From: a bacterium
GTDB lineage: Bacteria > Bacteroidota > Ignavibacteria > Kapaibacteriales > UBA961
Assembly: GCA_022844575.1 (NCBI GenBank)
Contig: JALHLL010000047.1
Span: 1-16,229 of the forward strand
Direction: 5' to 3'
Length of the DNA: 16,229 bases
Shown here: one piece after another, positions 8,501-14,415 of the stretch
Layout of the letters: every line of letters begins with the position of its first letter
Numbering within the stretch: position 1 is the first letter of the stretch
The notes under the pieces: model-generated
What the model saw: the letters and a program-made list of their open reading frames with translations, nothing else
Databases searched by the model: none
Told to the model about the DNA's origin: nothing
Made by a program: the position numbers and the translations under genes

Positions 8501-9088
8501 CCGCAATCAATGCGCGATTTGGGGCTTGCTCTTGCCGAAGCCGGAAAATATCAGGAAGCGGTGGATACGCTTTATGCTATGACTTTACGCAAGTGGGATA
8601 GCCGTTTTCCTGAAATTGAAAATATAGCCCTCAATGAAATGAATAATGTTATTGCAAAAGCGGGTAATAAGGTGCAAACAGATGCTATTGATAAACGTTT
8701 GTTGTATAAACAACCTTTGGATTTGCGTATTGTGCTTGATTGGGATGCCGATAATTGCGATATTGATTTGTGGGTAATTGACCCCAAAGGCGAAAAATGC
8801 TTTTATAGTAATCCGAATACGAAAATAGGCGGTAAATTGTCACGTGATTTAACGGGTGGTTACGGTCCCGAAGAATTTACCTTAAAAAACGCTATTCCGG
8901 GTACATACTCTATTCAAGTGAATTATTATGGAGATCGCCAGCAATCCATAGCCGGGCCCACTACCATTAATGTGCAAATATGTACGGATTATGGCAAACC
9001 GACGGAAAAGAAAAAAGATATTTCGATGCGTATGAAATCAACCCAAGAAGTAGTGGATGTCGGTGAAATAAAAATCGCCAAAAAATAA
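5555..9088 (+). CDS. Exported VIT-VWA-CarboxypepD_reg-TonB plug-TPR-DUF2135 chimeric protein
   Basis: The frame is open from 5444, but I place the start at the ATG at 5555: GGAGGA lies at 5545-5550, and the product then begins with a signal peptide (MKKHIGLKGI..., about 25 residues, no proper lipobox). Over 1177 residues I see: a VIT domain (about 50-175); a VWA domain with an intact start of the metal site, DNSGS at 289-293, and a later ITDG; a Lys/Arg-rich helical linker (about 590-640); a CarboxypepD_reg-like beta-sandwich from 647 (EGKVVDSRGKSLVGATVKLLG); a TonB-plug-like segment (about 738-815) with IVRGSRSEATQIRVDGLDIG; a Gly/Ser-rich stretch near 865-875; TPR-like helices (about 895-1010); and DUF2135/YfaP (1056-1177) with DWDADNCDIDLWVIDPKG. 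No beta-barrel follows the plug, so it cannot be a receptor. VIT/VWA pairs usually bind protein partners. It is the last gene of the sigma operon and probably acts in the envelope. Confidence 0.88.
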   Translation: MKKHIGLKGILFIVFMCTAVVNVICQTNNPKEKKQILSPALMIQNESGEQKPLRLKKLSINAEVVGNFAVTTIDMTFYNDLDRVLEGELVFPLGEGQTVSRFAMELNGILREGVVVGKAQGRKVFEEIVRRRIDPALLEMTVGNTFRSRVYPIPAKGTKRIVMAYEQELRRSDEGQVFTLPMDYTDPVDSFFLHAELKHLPLAPDLRNNVFENIRFERLNKNFVADFAAANFTANKPLTILMPSGIEQKMRVFMGKRPNDVNMYFYITGQPKVKEQQKKLPRSITLLWDNSGSSLQNDKEKILDALEQYLRLCGNCTVQLVEFALKPTELGTFSILCGNSSALRTRIEQLIPDGATRLNTLNMKEYNTNEIILITDGVQTFGKGDMITGKTPITILNATQTAEHGYLRKTALQTGGQYINCAGLNADEILKKMTILPLQFIGAKTSVQAEIYPSFAQPINGDFTLAGRTKNNTLSITLQFGFGTEIFSEETITVIADSAAQSPVTPRLWGQKKLSELDMEFEKNKKLITDLGKEFSIVTKTTSLIVLELISDYVKYRIVPPTEELRTEYNRLVQLDEVNKKVQNDNRLDAVVTMTKRKNEWYEDFNKQYENDRTARHIIEAQARRADSLNRRRVDSLQKIQKRKIGTIEGKVVDSRGKSLVGATVKLLGTKRGANTKPDGSFRIMKVDRGTYTLEASFVGYSTERTQVVVDSGVTINADIVMKLRPTTNEAIVSAERYKEMVKNDVIGTVRERKGEPETKIAVESVQQAVALSAGVQQDGGGFIVRGSRSEATQIRVDGLDIGDQFTGGLSGGGNRFSPSVSNLCVEEVPILSGRFDAEIRDNNWDYGFNPPPNIEYCPIVSGGGGGYSSSSSKKRPEVVYPDYRKMCEDSLKNIDEKEYYTTYLRLRRHNSMNAAFYAEAADIFMEKGQKENGLRILSNLAELKMENQRLLRILGRRLLRYGWNDEAVYIFREVLAIREEEPQSMRDLGLALAEAGKYQEAVDTLYAMTLRKWDSRFPEIENIALNEMNNVIAKAGNKVQTDAIDKRLLYKQPLDLRIVLDWDADNCDIDLWVIDPKGEKCFYSNPNTKIGGKLSRDLTGGYGPEEFTLKNAIPGTYSIQVNYYGDRQQSIAGPTTINVQICTDYGKPTEKKKDISMRMKSTQEVVDVGEIKIAKK

Positions 9089-9109
9089 TAAGTTATTCGT
9101 CCCGCATAA

Positions 9110-9140
9110 AAGCTCATGGTTTGCCATGGGCTTTTTTTTA
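9110..9140. terminator. Strong intrinsic terminator, probably bidirectional, between convergent genes
   Basis: A 10-bp stem (AAGCTCATGG / CCATGGGCTT, one T-G pair) with loop TTTG is followed by eight T on the plus strand, 21 bases after the stop of the VIT/VWA gene. The minus-strand kinase gene stops inside its T-run at 9138-9140. Read leftward, the hairpin is followed by TTTT, so it may end both transcripts. Confidence 0.88.
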
Positions 9141-9839
9141 TACTTCGTATAAATGTTGTTCACAATAGCCGAAAACATTTTTTAATAAAAGAATATTATT
9201 AAAGTCGGTATTGTCAATAATAATATCAGCAAGGGCTTCGGGATTGTTTTCCGCAATATATATGGAAGATGCTTTATGATAACGATGGATATATTTATAC
9301 TCTGCATTAGCTTCCCCACCAAGTAATTCCGAGTCTCTTTTTATTCCTCTTTTCATAGCAGTTGAAAAATCGGTTTTTATATATACTTTTATATCCCAAT
9401 GTTTTCGGTAAATCGGCTTAAATAAGTATGAGCCGTCGGTTATGAGAACGGAATCATTCGGTATATAGACAGGGGTGGCATCCAAGTACCTATCGGTAAT
9501 TATATCGTGAATCGCAGGTACAAAGTATGGTTTATCTTTTTGTGAAGCTAATAATACCTCCTCAGCAAAAGAACGTTCATTATAACAATCCTCGTAATAT
9601 CCCTTTGCCGAATTTTTGCCCTGTTTGTAACGGTGATCCGTATGAAAATGAAAGCCGTCAATGGAAACGTGAAAAATATTAAGCCCCTTATCTTGTAAGT
9701 ATTGTGTTAATTTTTCCGTAAAAACAGTTTTTCCCGTGCCTTCAATACCATTTACGGCTATCCGCAATACTCTTTTTTGTATGCGCTGTTTTTCGGATAA
9801 TACACATGCTATTAAGCTGAATATACTTTTCTCATTCAT
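9138..9839 (-). CDS. Uridine-kinase-like P-loop kinase
   Basis: The 233-residue protein is a P-loop phosphotransferase of the uridine kinase/phosphoribulokinase superfamily. Walker A is GIEGTGKT at residues 31-38. The next strand holds SIDGFHFHTDHRYKQGK and then the GYYEDCYN segment, which match the VDGFH...RYxxGxxSxxGYYxD pattern of uridine-kinase-like proteins that are not true Udk enzymes. A second acidic strand, VLITDGSYLF, and an Arg-containing lid region (MKRGIKRD) follow. The likely reaction is ATP-dependent phosphorylation of a nucleoside or another small hydroxyl compound; the substrate cannot be told. The gene stands alone and converges with the sigma operon across a shared terminator. 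No clear ribosome binding site precedes the ATG at 9839, and a second ATG lies four bases later out of frame. Confidence 0.85.
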   Translation of the reverse strand: MNEKSIFSLIACVLSEKQRIQKRVLRIAVNGIEGTGKTVFTEKLTQYLQDKGLNIFHVSIDGFHFHTDHRYKQGKNSAKGYYEDCYNERSFAEEVLLASQKDKPYFVPAIHDIITDRYLDATPVYIPNDSVLITDGSYLFKPIYRKHWDIKVYIKTDFSTAMKRGIKRDSELLGGEANAEYKYIHRYHKASSIYIAENNPEALADIIIDNTDFNNILLLKNVFGYCEQHLYEV

Positions 9840-9864
9840 AGTATGTTTAGTATTATTAATGATG

Positions 9865-9872
9865 CAAAATTA
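9865..9872 (-). promoter_or_regulatory. TAATTTTG -7-like box upstream of the kinase gene
   Basis: Read on the minus strand this is TAATTTTG, an exact TAnnTTTG match, 25 bases before the kinase ATG. The same octamer precedes queG and lies near the right end of the window. A matching -33 TTTG at the standard distance is not evident. Confidence 0.3.
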
Positions 9873-9891
9873 TTGTATTATCATAGTATAA

Positions 9892-10167
9892 ATGCCGAGT
9901 CCAAAATTCCATTGGTATTATCAATACCCGTACAATCATTATACGAAAGTACGGGTATATGATATGGAGGATGTGGTGATTGATACGTCTCTGCTCTCTA
10001 TTGTGGTGAAACTCCCCCATTCCTTCTACTCATTATTTCGTGAATTCAATGAATATATCGGTTTCGTTTTACTACCGATACATAATTCCGAATATTTTTT
10101 TCAAAATCGTTACCAATTTTTGTACAATTTTCGATATGAGTGGATAAGGGAAGGGCAGAAAAAGTAA
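9892..10167 (+). CDS. Small hypothetical protein rich in aromatic residues
   Basis: This 91-residue frame fills the space between the divergent kinase gene and the lipoprotein genes. The product is rich in Tyr and Phe, mainly in its first 20 and last 40 residues, with a plausible beta-strand middle (YDMEDVVIDTSLLSIVVKL). It has no membrane helix, signal peptide or motif I recognise. Codon use looks ordinary for the window. Two points favour a real gene: no other good frame covers the region, and its stop codon sits in the loop of a perfect terminator hairpin oriented for this strand. Against it, there is no ribosome binding site before the ATG, and only an AT-rich stretch (TAGTATAA) precedes it, so it would be leaderless or start differently. 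Confidence 0.45.
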   Translation: MPSPKFHWYYQYPYNHYTKVRVYDMEDVVIDTSLLSIVVKLPHSFYSLFREFNEYIGFVLLPIHNSEYFFQNRYQFLYNFRYEWIREGQKK

Positions 10168-10183
10168 GTATTTCTGCCCTTTT
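10151..10183. terminator. Intrinsic terminator with the small ORF's stop codon in its loop
   Basis: A perfect 11-bp stem (AAGGGCAGAAA / TTTCTGCCCTT) with a 9-base loop is followed by a short T-run on the plus strand. The stop codon of the small plus-strand ORF (10165-10167) is in the loop. The lipoprotein gene on the minus strand ends 17 bases to the right, so the hairpin may serve both, though the minus-strand T-run is poor. Confidence 0.72.
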
Positions 10184-10199
10184 AACCCTATCAAAGGAA

Positions 10200-10775
10200 T
10201 TATTGCTTACGCATAGCCATTGACATAATGCCCGTACCAAGGTCTTCAAAATCAAGGTCTGAAACAAAGAATAAACCTTTTGAAGTGACTGTATATGCGG
10301 GTCCTTCCGTTTCATCATCAAAATAAAGTTTACCGCTTATTACTTTCCATGTACCACTCGGTTTATTACTATCAAGCACGTCAGCCGGATGAAAAGGTTG
10401 TTCGGCAAGTACTTCGCCATTACGGGTCAGTCTCATTTTTCCTTGAATATCAAGTTTCATATTCGATATGGTATAAGTACCTGATGTTGCTGAACTTCCC
10501 TTTAATGTTATGCTTCCTGAACCGCTGTTTTTGGTGAATATGGTACTAAGTGTCATGCTCTCCGAGACCGGACTGTACTTAATGGAAATGACAGGAGTAT
10601 TCGGAGTATATGTTCCGCGCGGGTCTCCACCCGTTGCTGTTCTCGGAAATTCCGATTCCGAGATATTAGTAACGGTTCCGCCTCCCGATGCAGGTGAAGT
10701 GGAGTCATCCTTACACGATGACATAATAAATGCAAATACTGATGCAAGTACGAATAGTACGACTTGTTTTTTCAT
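10200..10775 (-). CDS. Lipoprotein, member 1 of a local three-gene family
   Basis: The 191-residue product starts with an SPII signal (MKKQVVLFVL...FIMSSC) with lipid-bearing Cys21 followed by KDD. A Ser/Gly linker leads to a conserved block at 39-61 (SESEFPRTATGGDPRGTYTP). Then come alternating short strands with SGTYT near 98-102, a GTWKV...KLYFDDE segment at 141-155, YTVTSKGLF at 161-169, and the end MRKQ. The beta-rich pattern with a central GTWKV recalls lipocalin-like lipoproteins, but I cannot assign a family. The ATG at 10775 has AGGG seven bases before it. The 203-base gap to the next lipoprotein gene suggests its own promoter. Likely location is the outer membrane or periplasm; function unknown. 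Confidence 0.85.
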   Translation of the reverse strand: MKKQVVLFVLASVFAFIMSSCKDDSTSPASGGGTVTNISESEFPRTATGGDPRGTYTPNTPVISIKYSPVSESMTLSTIFTKNSGSGSITLKGSSATSGTYTISNMKLDIQGKMRLTRNGEVLAEQPFHPADVLDSNKPSGTWKVISGKLYFDDETEGPAYTVTSKGLFFVSDLDFEDLGTGIMSMAMRKQ

Positions 10776-10921
10776 AAAAATACCCTTTTAAAAAAGATGA
10801 TAAAAAATACGCTGAAAAGCCAGCAGTGTATAAATCGAATTGTCTGTTTGTAGGTAAAGACACCCGATTTCAGTAAAAGTTCTGCCAATGTTCAGCGTAT
10901 TCTTCGATGTCGGAAGGGCAT
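10776..10921. other. Intergenic region upstream of lipoprotein 1
   Basis: This non-coding stretch runs from the lipoprotein 1 start to the terminator of lipoprotein 2. It probably holds the lipoprotein 1 promoter. On the minus strand a TATACA-like -10 lies at about 10830, but no convincing -35 or TAnnTTTG box goes with it. I see nothing else. Confidence 0.35.
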
Positions 10922-10960
10922 AAAAAAAGCGGAAGAATATTACATTGTTCCGCTTTTTTT
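10922..10960 (-). terminator. Terminator of lipoprotein 2
   Basis: A perfect 13-bp stem (AAAAAAAGCGGAA / TTCCGCTTTTTTT) with a 13-base loop lies 18 bases after the lipoprotein 2 stop, and the U-run forms part of the stem. A 21-base stretch from 10920 is identical to 11597-11617 in the terminator of lipoprotein 3, pointing to duplication of gene plus terminator. Confidence 0.85.
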
Positions 10961-10978
10961 GAGATATAAGATAGTTGT

Positions 10979-11569
10979 TTATTGCTTGCGAAGTGCTAAT
11001 GATGAAGTAACTGTAGCTATACGTATATTATTAAGTTTAACTTCGTTGTCAGTATGTATGAACAAACCCTTCGATGTTACAGAATAACCATACTCTTTAT
11101 AAATATCATCATCGAATTGAATTTTTCTATTAACTATCTTCCATGTTCCGGTTTTAGGAACAAATAAACCGGTATCGTTCTGATTTGGAAATTTTAAAGA
11201 ATAAATTTCAGCACTTGTCACGAGAAGAGACGATTCACCTCTGATTTGCGGTTCATACGAATTATTTGTATAACCCCCTGATTTACTCGTAGTGCCATCC
11301 AATGTAATAGTACCGCTTGCGGTATTAAAAAGGAAGTTATTTTTTAGTGTATAGCCGGAAACCGTGTTCGTTAGTTGTGTACCTAATGAAGGTGTATTTG
11401 CTCTGTACGATCCGCGCGGATCTCCACCGGAAGGCGTAAAAACAAATTCTGACTCGGATATGTCCGTATTATCATTATTATTCGACGGCTCATTCGAATC
11501 ACTGCCGCAGGAAATAATTGTGAATATTGTCACAATAGAACATAGGTAAAGTAAAATGTACTTTTTCAT
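10979..11569 (-). CDS. Lipoprotein, member 2 of the local family (divergent copy)
   Basis: I chose the ATG at 11569, which gives MKKYILLYL...TIISC, a good SPII signal with Cys21; the longer frame to 11620 would start inside the neighbouring terminator hairpin. The 196-residue product shares the family landmarks: SESEF...GGDPRGSYRANTP near 38-60, a strand region with SGTITLDG, GTWKI...IQFDDD, YSVTSKGLF and the end LRKQ. Between the landmarks it differs much more from members 1 and 3 than they do from each other, and it has NEPSNNNDNTD instead of the KDD start after the Cys. No clear ribosome binding site is visible. The gene lies between two terminators, so it is probably transcribed alone. 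Function unknown. Confidence 0.83.
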   Translation of the reverse strand: MKKYILLYLCSIVTIFTIISCGSDSNEPSNNNDNTDISESEFVFTPSGGDPRGSYRANTPSLGTQLTNTVSGYTLKNNFLFNTASGTITLDGTTSKSGGYTNNSYEPQIRGESSLLVTSAEIYSLKFPNQNDTGLFVPKTGTWKIVNRKIQFDDDIYKEYGYSVTSKGLFIHTDNEVKLNNIRIATVTSSLALRKQ

Positions 11570-11598
11570 TGAAGTAAGAGTGTGTGTAAATGGTTTAT

Positions 11599-11635
11599 AA
11601 AAAAAGCGGAAGAATATCATTACTCATCCGCTTTT
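11599..11635 (-). terminator. Terminator of lipoprotein 3
   Basis: The stem AAAAGCGGA (11602-11610) / TCCGCTTTT (11627-11635) is followed by seven T on the minus strand, 19 bases after the lipoprotein 3 stop. It shares a 21-base identical stretch and the same layout with the terminator of lipoprotein 2, but the loop and stem length have diverged. Confidence 0.82.
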
Positions 11636-11654
11636 AAAATAGAATTATGAGAGT

Positions 11655-12227
11655 TTATTGTTTACGCATTCCTATTGAAATGGTGGTTGTACCGAATACT
11701 ATGTTTTCAGTTTGCACCGCGAATAAGCCCTTTGAGGTAACAGTAAAATCAATTCCCTCCCCATCATCATCAAAGAAAATTGTATTACCTTCTACTTTCC
11801 ATGTACCGTTTGCAGGCATACCGGAGAAGGGATCAACTGCTTCCGGATCATCCCCCGGAAAAGGGTATGAACTTGACATTCCACCGGCTGTTATTTTTAC
11901 TTCGCCAACGACATCAAACTTCATATTCGTATTTGTATATGTGCCTGAAGTTGCTGAAGTCCCTTCTAATTTTAGTGTTCCCGAACCCGTGTTTTTCGTA
12001 TAATTCATAGAGAAAGAGTATGCGGCGGTTGATGGTGGTAGTTTGGTGCTTGCCGCCGGTGTATTTGGCGTATAAGTTCCTCTTGGGTCACCGCCTGTTG
12101 CTGTGGCCGGAAATTCCGATTCAGGAATATTGTTTGAGGTGGAAGGAGAACTTTCATCATCCTTACAAGCGGAAAAACTTATTGCTATAATCATGGTTAG
12201 CAATAAGAGTAGTGTGTGTTTTTTCAT
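11655..12227 (-). CDS. Lipoprotein, member 3 of the local family
   Basis: The ATG at 12227 gives MKKHTLLLLL...SFSAC, an SPII signal with Cys21 followed by KDDESSPS; an in-frame ATG four codons upstream (12239) is a weaker alternative. The 190-residue product is closest to member 1: both have KDD after the Cys, the block TATGGDPRGTYTPNTP, TKN(S/T)GSG, a (G/S)(S/T)SATSGTYT segment, GTWKV, FDD(D/E), TVTSKGLF and MRKQ at the end. The gene starts 32 bases after the doxX-like stop with no terminator between, so it may be the last gene of a dnaB-doxX-lipoprotein transcript. No enzyme motif is visible; a binding or structural envelope role is a guess. Confidence 0.85.
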   Translation of the reverse strand: MKKHTLLLLLTMIIAISFSACKDDESSPSTSNNIPESEFPATATGGDPRGTYTPNTPAASTKLPPSTAAYSFSMNYTKNTGSGTLKLEGTSATSGTYTNTNMKFDVVGEVKITAGGMSSSYPFPGDDPEAVDPFSGMPANGTWKVEGNTIFFDDDGEGIDFTVTSKGLFAVQTENIVFGTTTISIGMRKQ

Positions 12228-12259
12228 AAAACAAACCATTTAATTATTGAAAAAATATA

Positions 12260-12685
12260 TTATTTCGATTTGTGTAGGTATTTATGGATAATCGAATCTA
12301 CAGAGTATTTTCCGGCTCCACTATATATAAGAAGTCCGAAAACAATCATATAACAGAAAGCCAATTCTCTTTGATCACTAAAAGGTTTTGCATCGAGAAC
12401 CAAAAATACGGCGACAACCATTGTGAAAAATATGGGTATTGACATTAATCGCGTACCCAAACCTACAATAACACAGAAGGCACAAAAAAGTTCTGCGAAA
12501 ACTGCCAAGTACAAAGTAAACTCCATACCAAGCCCCATAAAATCATAAAACTTAATAGGGTTTTGGTATAGTTTACCGAATTTTACCCACCCATGTCCGT
12601 AAATCATTGCACAACCGAAAGCAAGTCTTAACACAAGTAATAAACTATCGAAAGAAAGTGGTACCGGAGAAAATATTTTTTTCAT
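12260..12685 (-). CDS. DoxX-family integral membrane protein
   Basis: The 141-residue protein has four membrane helices, at about residues 10-30, 55-78, 83-103 and 113-131, and the DoxX pattern: an early RLAFGCAMIYGHGWVKF segment, where DoxX proteins have a Gly-His/Lys motif, and LGTRLMSIPIF after the second helix. I chose the ATG at 12685, which is shared by the predicted first helix; the frame extends to a TTG at 12712, which overlaps nothing but is less likely. DoxX proteins are small inner-membrane proteins linked in some bacteria to redox or sulfur stress; the exact role here is unknown. The gene follows dnaB by 32 bases on the same strand and has no strong ribosome binding site. Confidence 0.87.
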   Translation of the reverse strand: MKKIFSPVPLSFDSLLLVLRLAFGCAMIYGHGWVKFGKLYQNPIKFYDFMGLGMEFTLYLAVFAELFCAFCVIVGLGTRLMSIPIFFTMVVAVFLVLDAKPFSDQRELAFCYMIVFGLLIYSGAGKYSVDSIIHKYLHKSK

Positions 12686-12717
12686 AATATATTTAATTAG
12701 TAAATGATACAATATGA

Positions 12718-14190
12718 TTAAAATGCAACATCGTCGTAGCCGGTATTACCATAAGTGGGAGGCAAATCATGGTGTGTTGCCAAGTTTTCAAATCGCGCAA
12801 GCTCTTTTAAGAATGCCAAGCGTACTTCGCCCGTACTGCCATTCCTTTGTTTACCTATTATTATTTCTGCCGTTCCATCGGTCGGAGCACCATCATCATA
12901 TGTGGTAATTCCGTAATATTCTCTACGGTTTACAAACATAACAACATCGGCATCCTGCTCTATTGAACCCGATTCCCTTAAATCGGAAAGCATCGGTGTC
13001 TTATCTGCTCTTGCTTCTACACCCCTGTTTAACTGCGCCAATGCAATAACGGGAATATCAAGCTCCTTAGCAATTTGCTTCAGGGAGCGTGATATAATGG
13101 AAATTTCTCTTTCGCGACTTTCCGCCTTTGGCGATGACATGAGCTGCAAATAATCCACAACAACAAGTTGTATATCATATTCGGCTTTTAAACGTCGACA
13201 CTTTGCTCTCATTTCCATTATGGAAAGAGAAGGGCTGTCGTCAATGTAAATAGGCGATTCTGCCAAGCGATTAATGGCATCCAAAATTTTGGGCATCATA
13301 TCCTGCGTAAGCCGACCGCCGCGAAACTTCGATAAATTGATTTGTGCTTCTGCTGCCAATAAACGTTGCATTAACTGTGTTGCCGCCATCTCAAGCGAAA
13401 AAATGGCAACGGGTTTTTCATAGACGATGGCAGCATTTCGGCACATGGATAATGCTAAAGCCGTTTTACCCATCGAAGGGCGGGCAGCAAGAACTATAAA
13501 GTCCGACTTCTGCAAACCCGAAAGCATCTCATCCAATTTTACAAAGCCCGTCGGTATGCCCGTAATGCCGCTATGCTCACCTTTATTCAACATTTCGGAA
13601 ATAAAGGTGAATGTTTTATGGGCAAGGTCATTCATTGTTAAAAAACCGCGACGCAACCGCTTTTCGGCAATGTCGAAAATCTGCGCCTCCGCTTTATCAA
13701 TCTCTTCAAGGGCATCGGTAGTTTCATCATAACACCGAGTCAAAATTTCCCCTGCTGTGCCAATGAGAGATCGTTTCAGCCAACGTTCCTGCACAATACG
13801 GCAATGATGCTCTATATTGGAAGCCGTAGGTGAACTCATATTCAGTTCCGTAAGGTAAAATGTACCGCCTACATCTTCCAAAATTCCTCTTCGCCTTAGC
13901 TCCTCGGATAGAGTTAACAAGTCAATTTCCACTCGCCTTTCAAATAAGCCGAGCATCGCTTCATATATCCTTTTGTGTGTATCTCGATAGAAATATTCAG
14001 GTTGTACAATCTCTATTGATTTGGCAACGGCTGCCGTATCTAACATCATGGAACCCAAAACAGCCATTTCCGCTTCCATTGAATGCGGTGGTATTTTTCC
14101 TTGAATGACGAGATTGTTTATTTGCCTCTCATCATTGTTTTTTTTTCTTATGTTCAACGCTTTTTGTCGTTTTCTATCTTCTTCTATCAT
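12718..14190 (-). CDS. dnaB: Replicative DNA helicase DnaB
   Basis: The 490-residue product is a complete DnaB helicase, which unwinds DNA at the replication fork as a hexamer. The N-terminal domain starts at about 30 with PPHSMEAEMAVLGSMMLD, the usual beginning, followed by the helical hairpin linker (to about 190). The RecA-like domain holds Walker A ARPSMGKT, with Lys242, then IFSLEMA, Walker B LVVVDYLQLM, the LAQLNRGVE motif and SDLRESGSIEQDADVV. No intein interrupts the P-loop or the later motifs. I chose the ATG at 14190 because DnaB proteins start shortly before the PPxSxEAE segment; the longer frame to 14268 adds a hydrophobic stretch foreign to the family. No good ribosome binding site is seen. 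doxX follows after 32 bases. Confidence 0.96.
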   Translation of the reverse strand: MIEEDRKRQKALNIRKKNNDERQINNLVIQGKIPPHSMEAEMAVLGSMMLDTAAVAKSIEIVQPEYFYRDTHKRIYEAMLGLFERRVEIDLLTLSEELRRRGILEDVGGTFYLTELNMSSPTASNIEHHCRIVQERWLKRSLIGTAGEILTRCYDETTDALEEIDKAEAQIFDIAEKRLRRGFLTMNDLAHKTFTFISEMLNKGEHSGITGIPTGFVKLDEMLSGLQKSDFIVLAARPSMGKTALALSMCRNAAIVYEKPVAIFSLEMAATQLMQRLLAAEAQINLSKFRGGRLTQDMMPKILDAINRLAESPIYIDDSPSLSIMEMRAKCRRLKAEYDIQLVVVDYLQLMSSPKAESREREISIISRSLKQIAKELDIPVIALAQLNRGVEARADKTPMLSDLRESGSIEQDADVVMFVNRREYYGITTYDDGAPTDGTAEIIIGKQRNGSTGEVRLAFLKELARFENLATHHDLPPTYGNTGYDDVAF

Positions 14191-14225
14191 GGAATGGCTA
14201 TTGTACGGAGTAAAGAGTAATAACG

Positions 14226-14233
14226 CAAAAATA
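14226..14233 (-). promoter_or_regulatory. TATTTTTG -7-like box upstream of dnaB
   Basis: Read on the minus strand this is TATTTTTG, an exact TAnnTTTG match, 35 bases before the dnaB ATG. A proper -33 element is not evident, so it is a candidate only. Confidence 0.28.
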
Positions 14234-14317
14234 GCGTAGTTTATAATCAAGAATGTAATGATTAACAAATACCTTCAATTTCCCGATTATTGAAAAAGAA
14301 AGCTATGTGTAAAACGC

Positions 14318-14348
14318 TATGTACTTTCAAGAAAAGTTTATGTACTTT
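14318..14348. repeat. Paired TATGTACTTT direct repeats in the dnaB-queG divergent region
   Basis: The 10-mer TATGTACTTT occurs at 14318-14327 and 14339-14348, 21 bases apart (two helical turns), and a partial copy (TATGTGTAAA) lies at 14304. The same 10-mer lies in front of the sigma operon at 3469. Spacing on one face of the helix suggests a regulator binding site upstream of the queG promoter. Confidence 0.4.
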
Positions 14349-14372
14349 TCCATCCTTTCACAGTAAAACATC

Positions 14373-14382
14373 TATAATTTTG
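14373..14382 (+). promoter_or_regulatory. Likely promoter of the queG operon
   Basis: TATAATTTTG holds both a TATAAT -10 and an exact TAnnTTTG box (TAATTTTG, 14375-14382). It lies 34 bases before the queG ATG and just after the paired 10-mer repeats. The upstream element is unclear; TTTC at 14356 is 15 bases away. Confidence 0.45.
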
Positions 14383-14415
14383 TATATGGTTTCGGATGTA
14401 AAAGGGTAGGAATAC

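Noticed and set aside
10046..10321. 91-codon minus-strand frame crossing the end of lipoprotein 1
   Set aside because: It overlaps the real lipoprotein frame and the terminator hairpin and has no ribosome binding site or recognisable feature.
13441..13500. Possible intein in the DnaB P-loop region, a frequent insertion site
   Set aside because: The P-loop and surrounding motifs read through without interruption and the length is normal.
14191..14268. N-terminal hydrophobic extension of DnaB (26 residues)
   Set aside because: It resembles a membrane helix, which is foreign to DnaB; the ATG at 14190 gives the normal family start, so the extension is read-through of upstream DNA.
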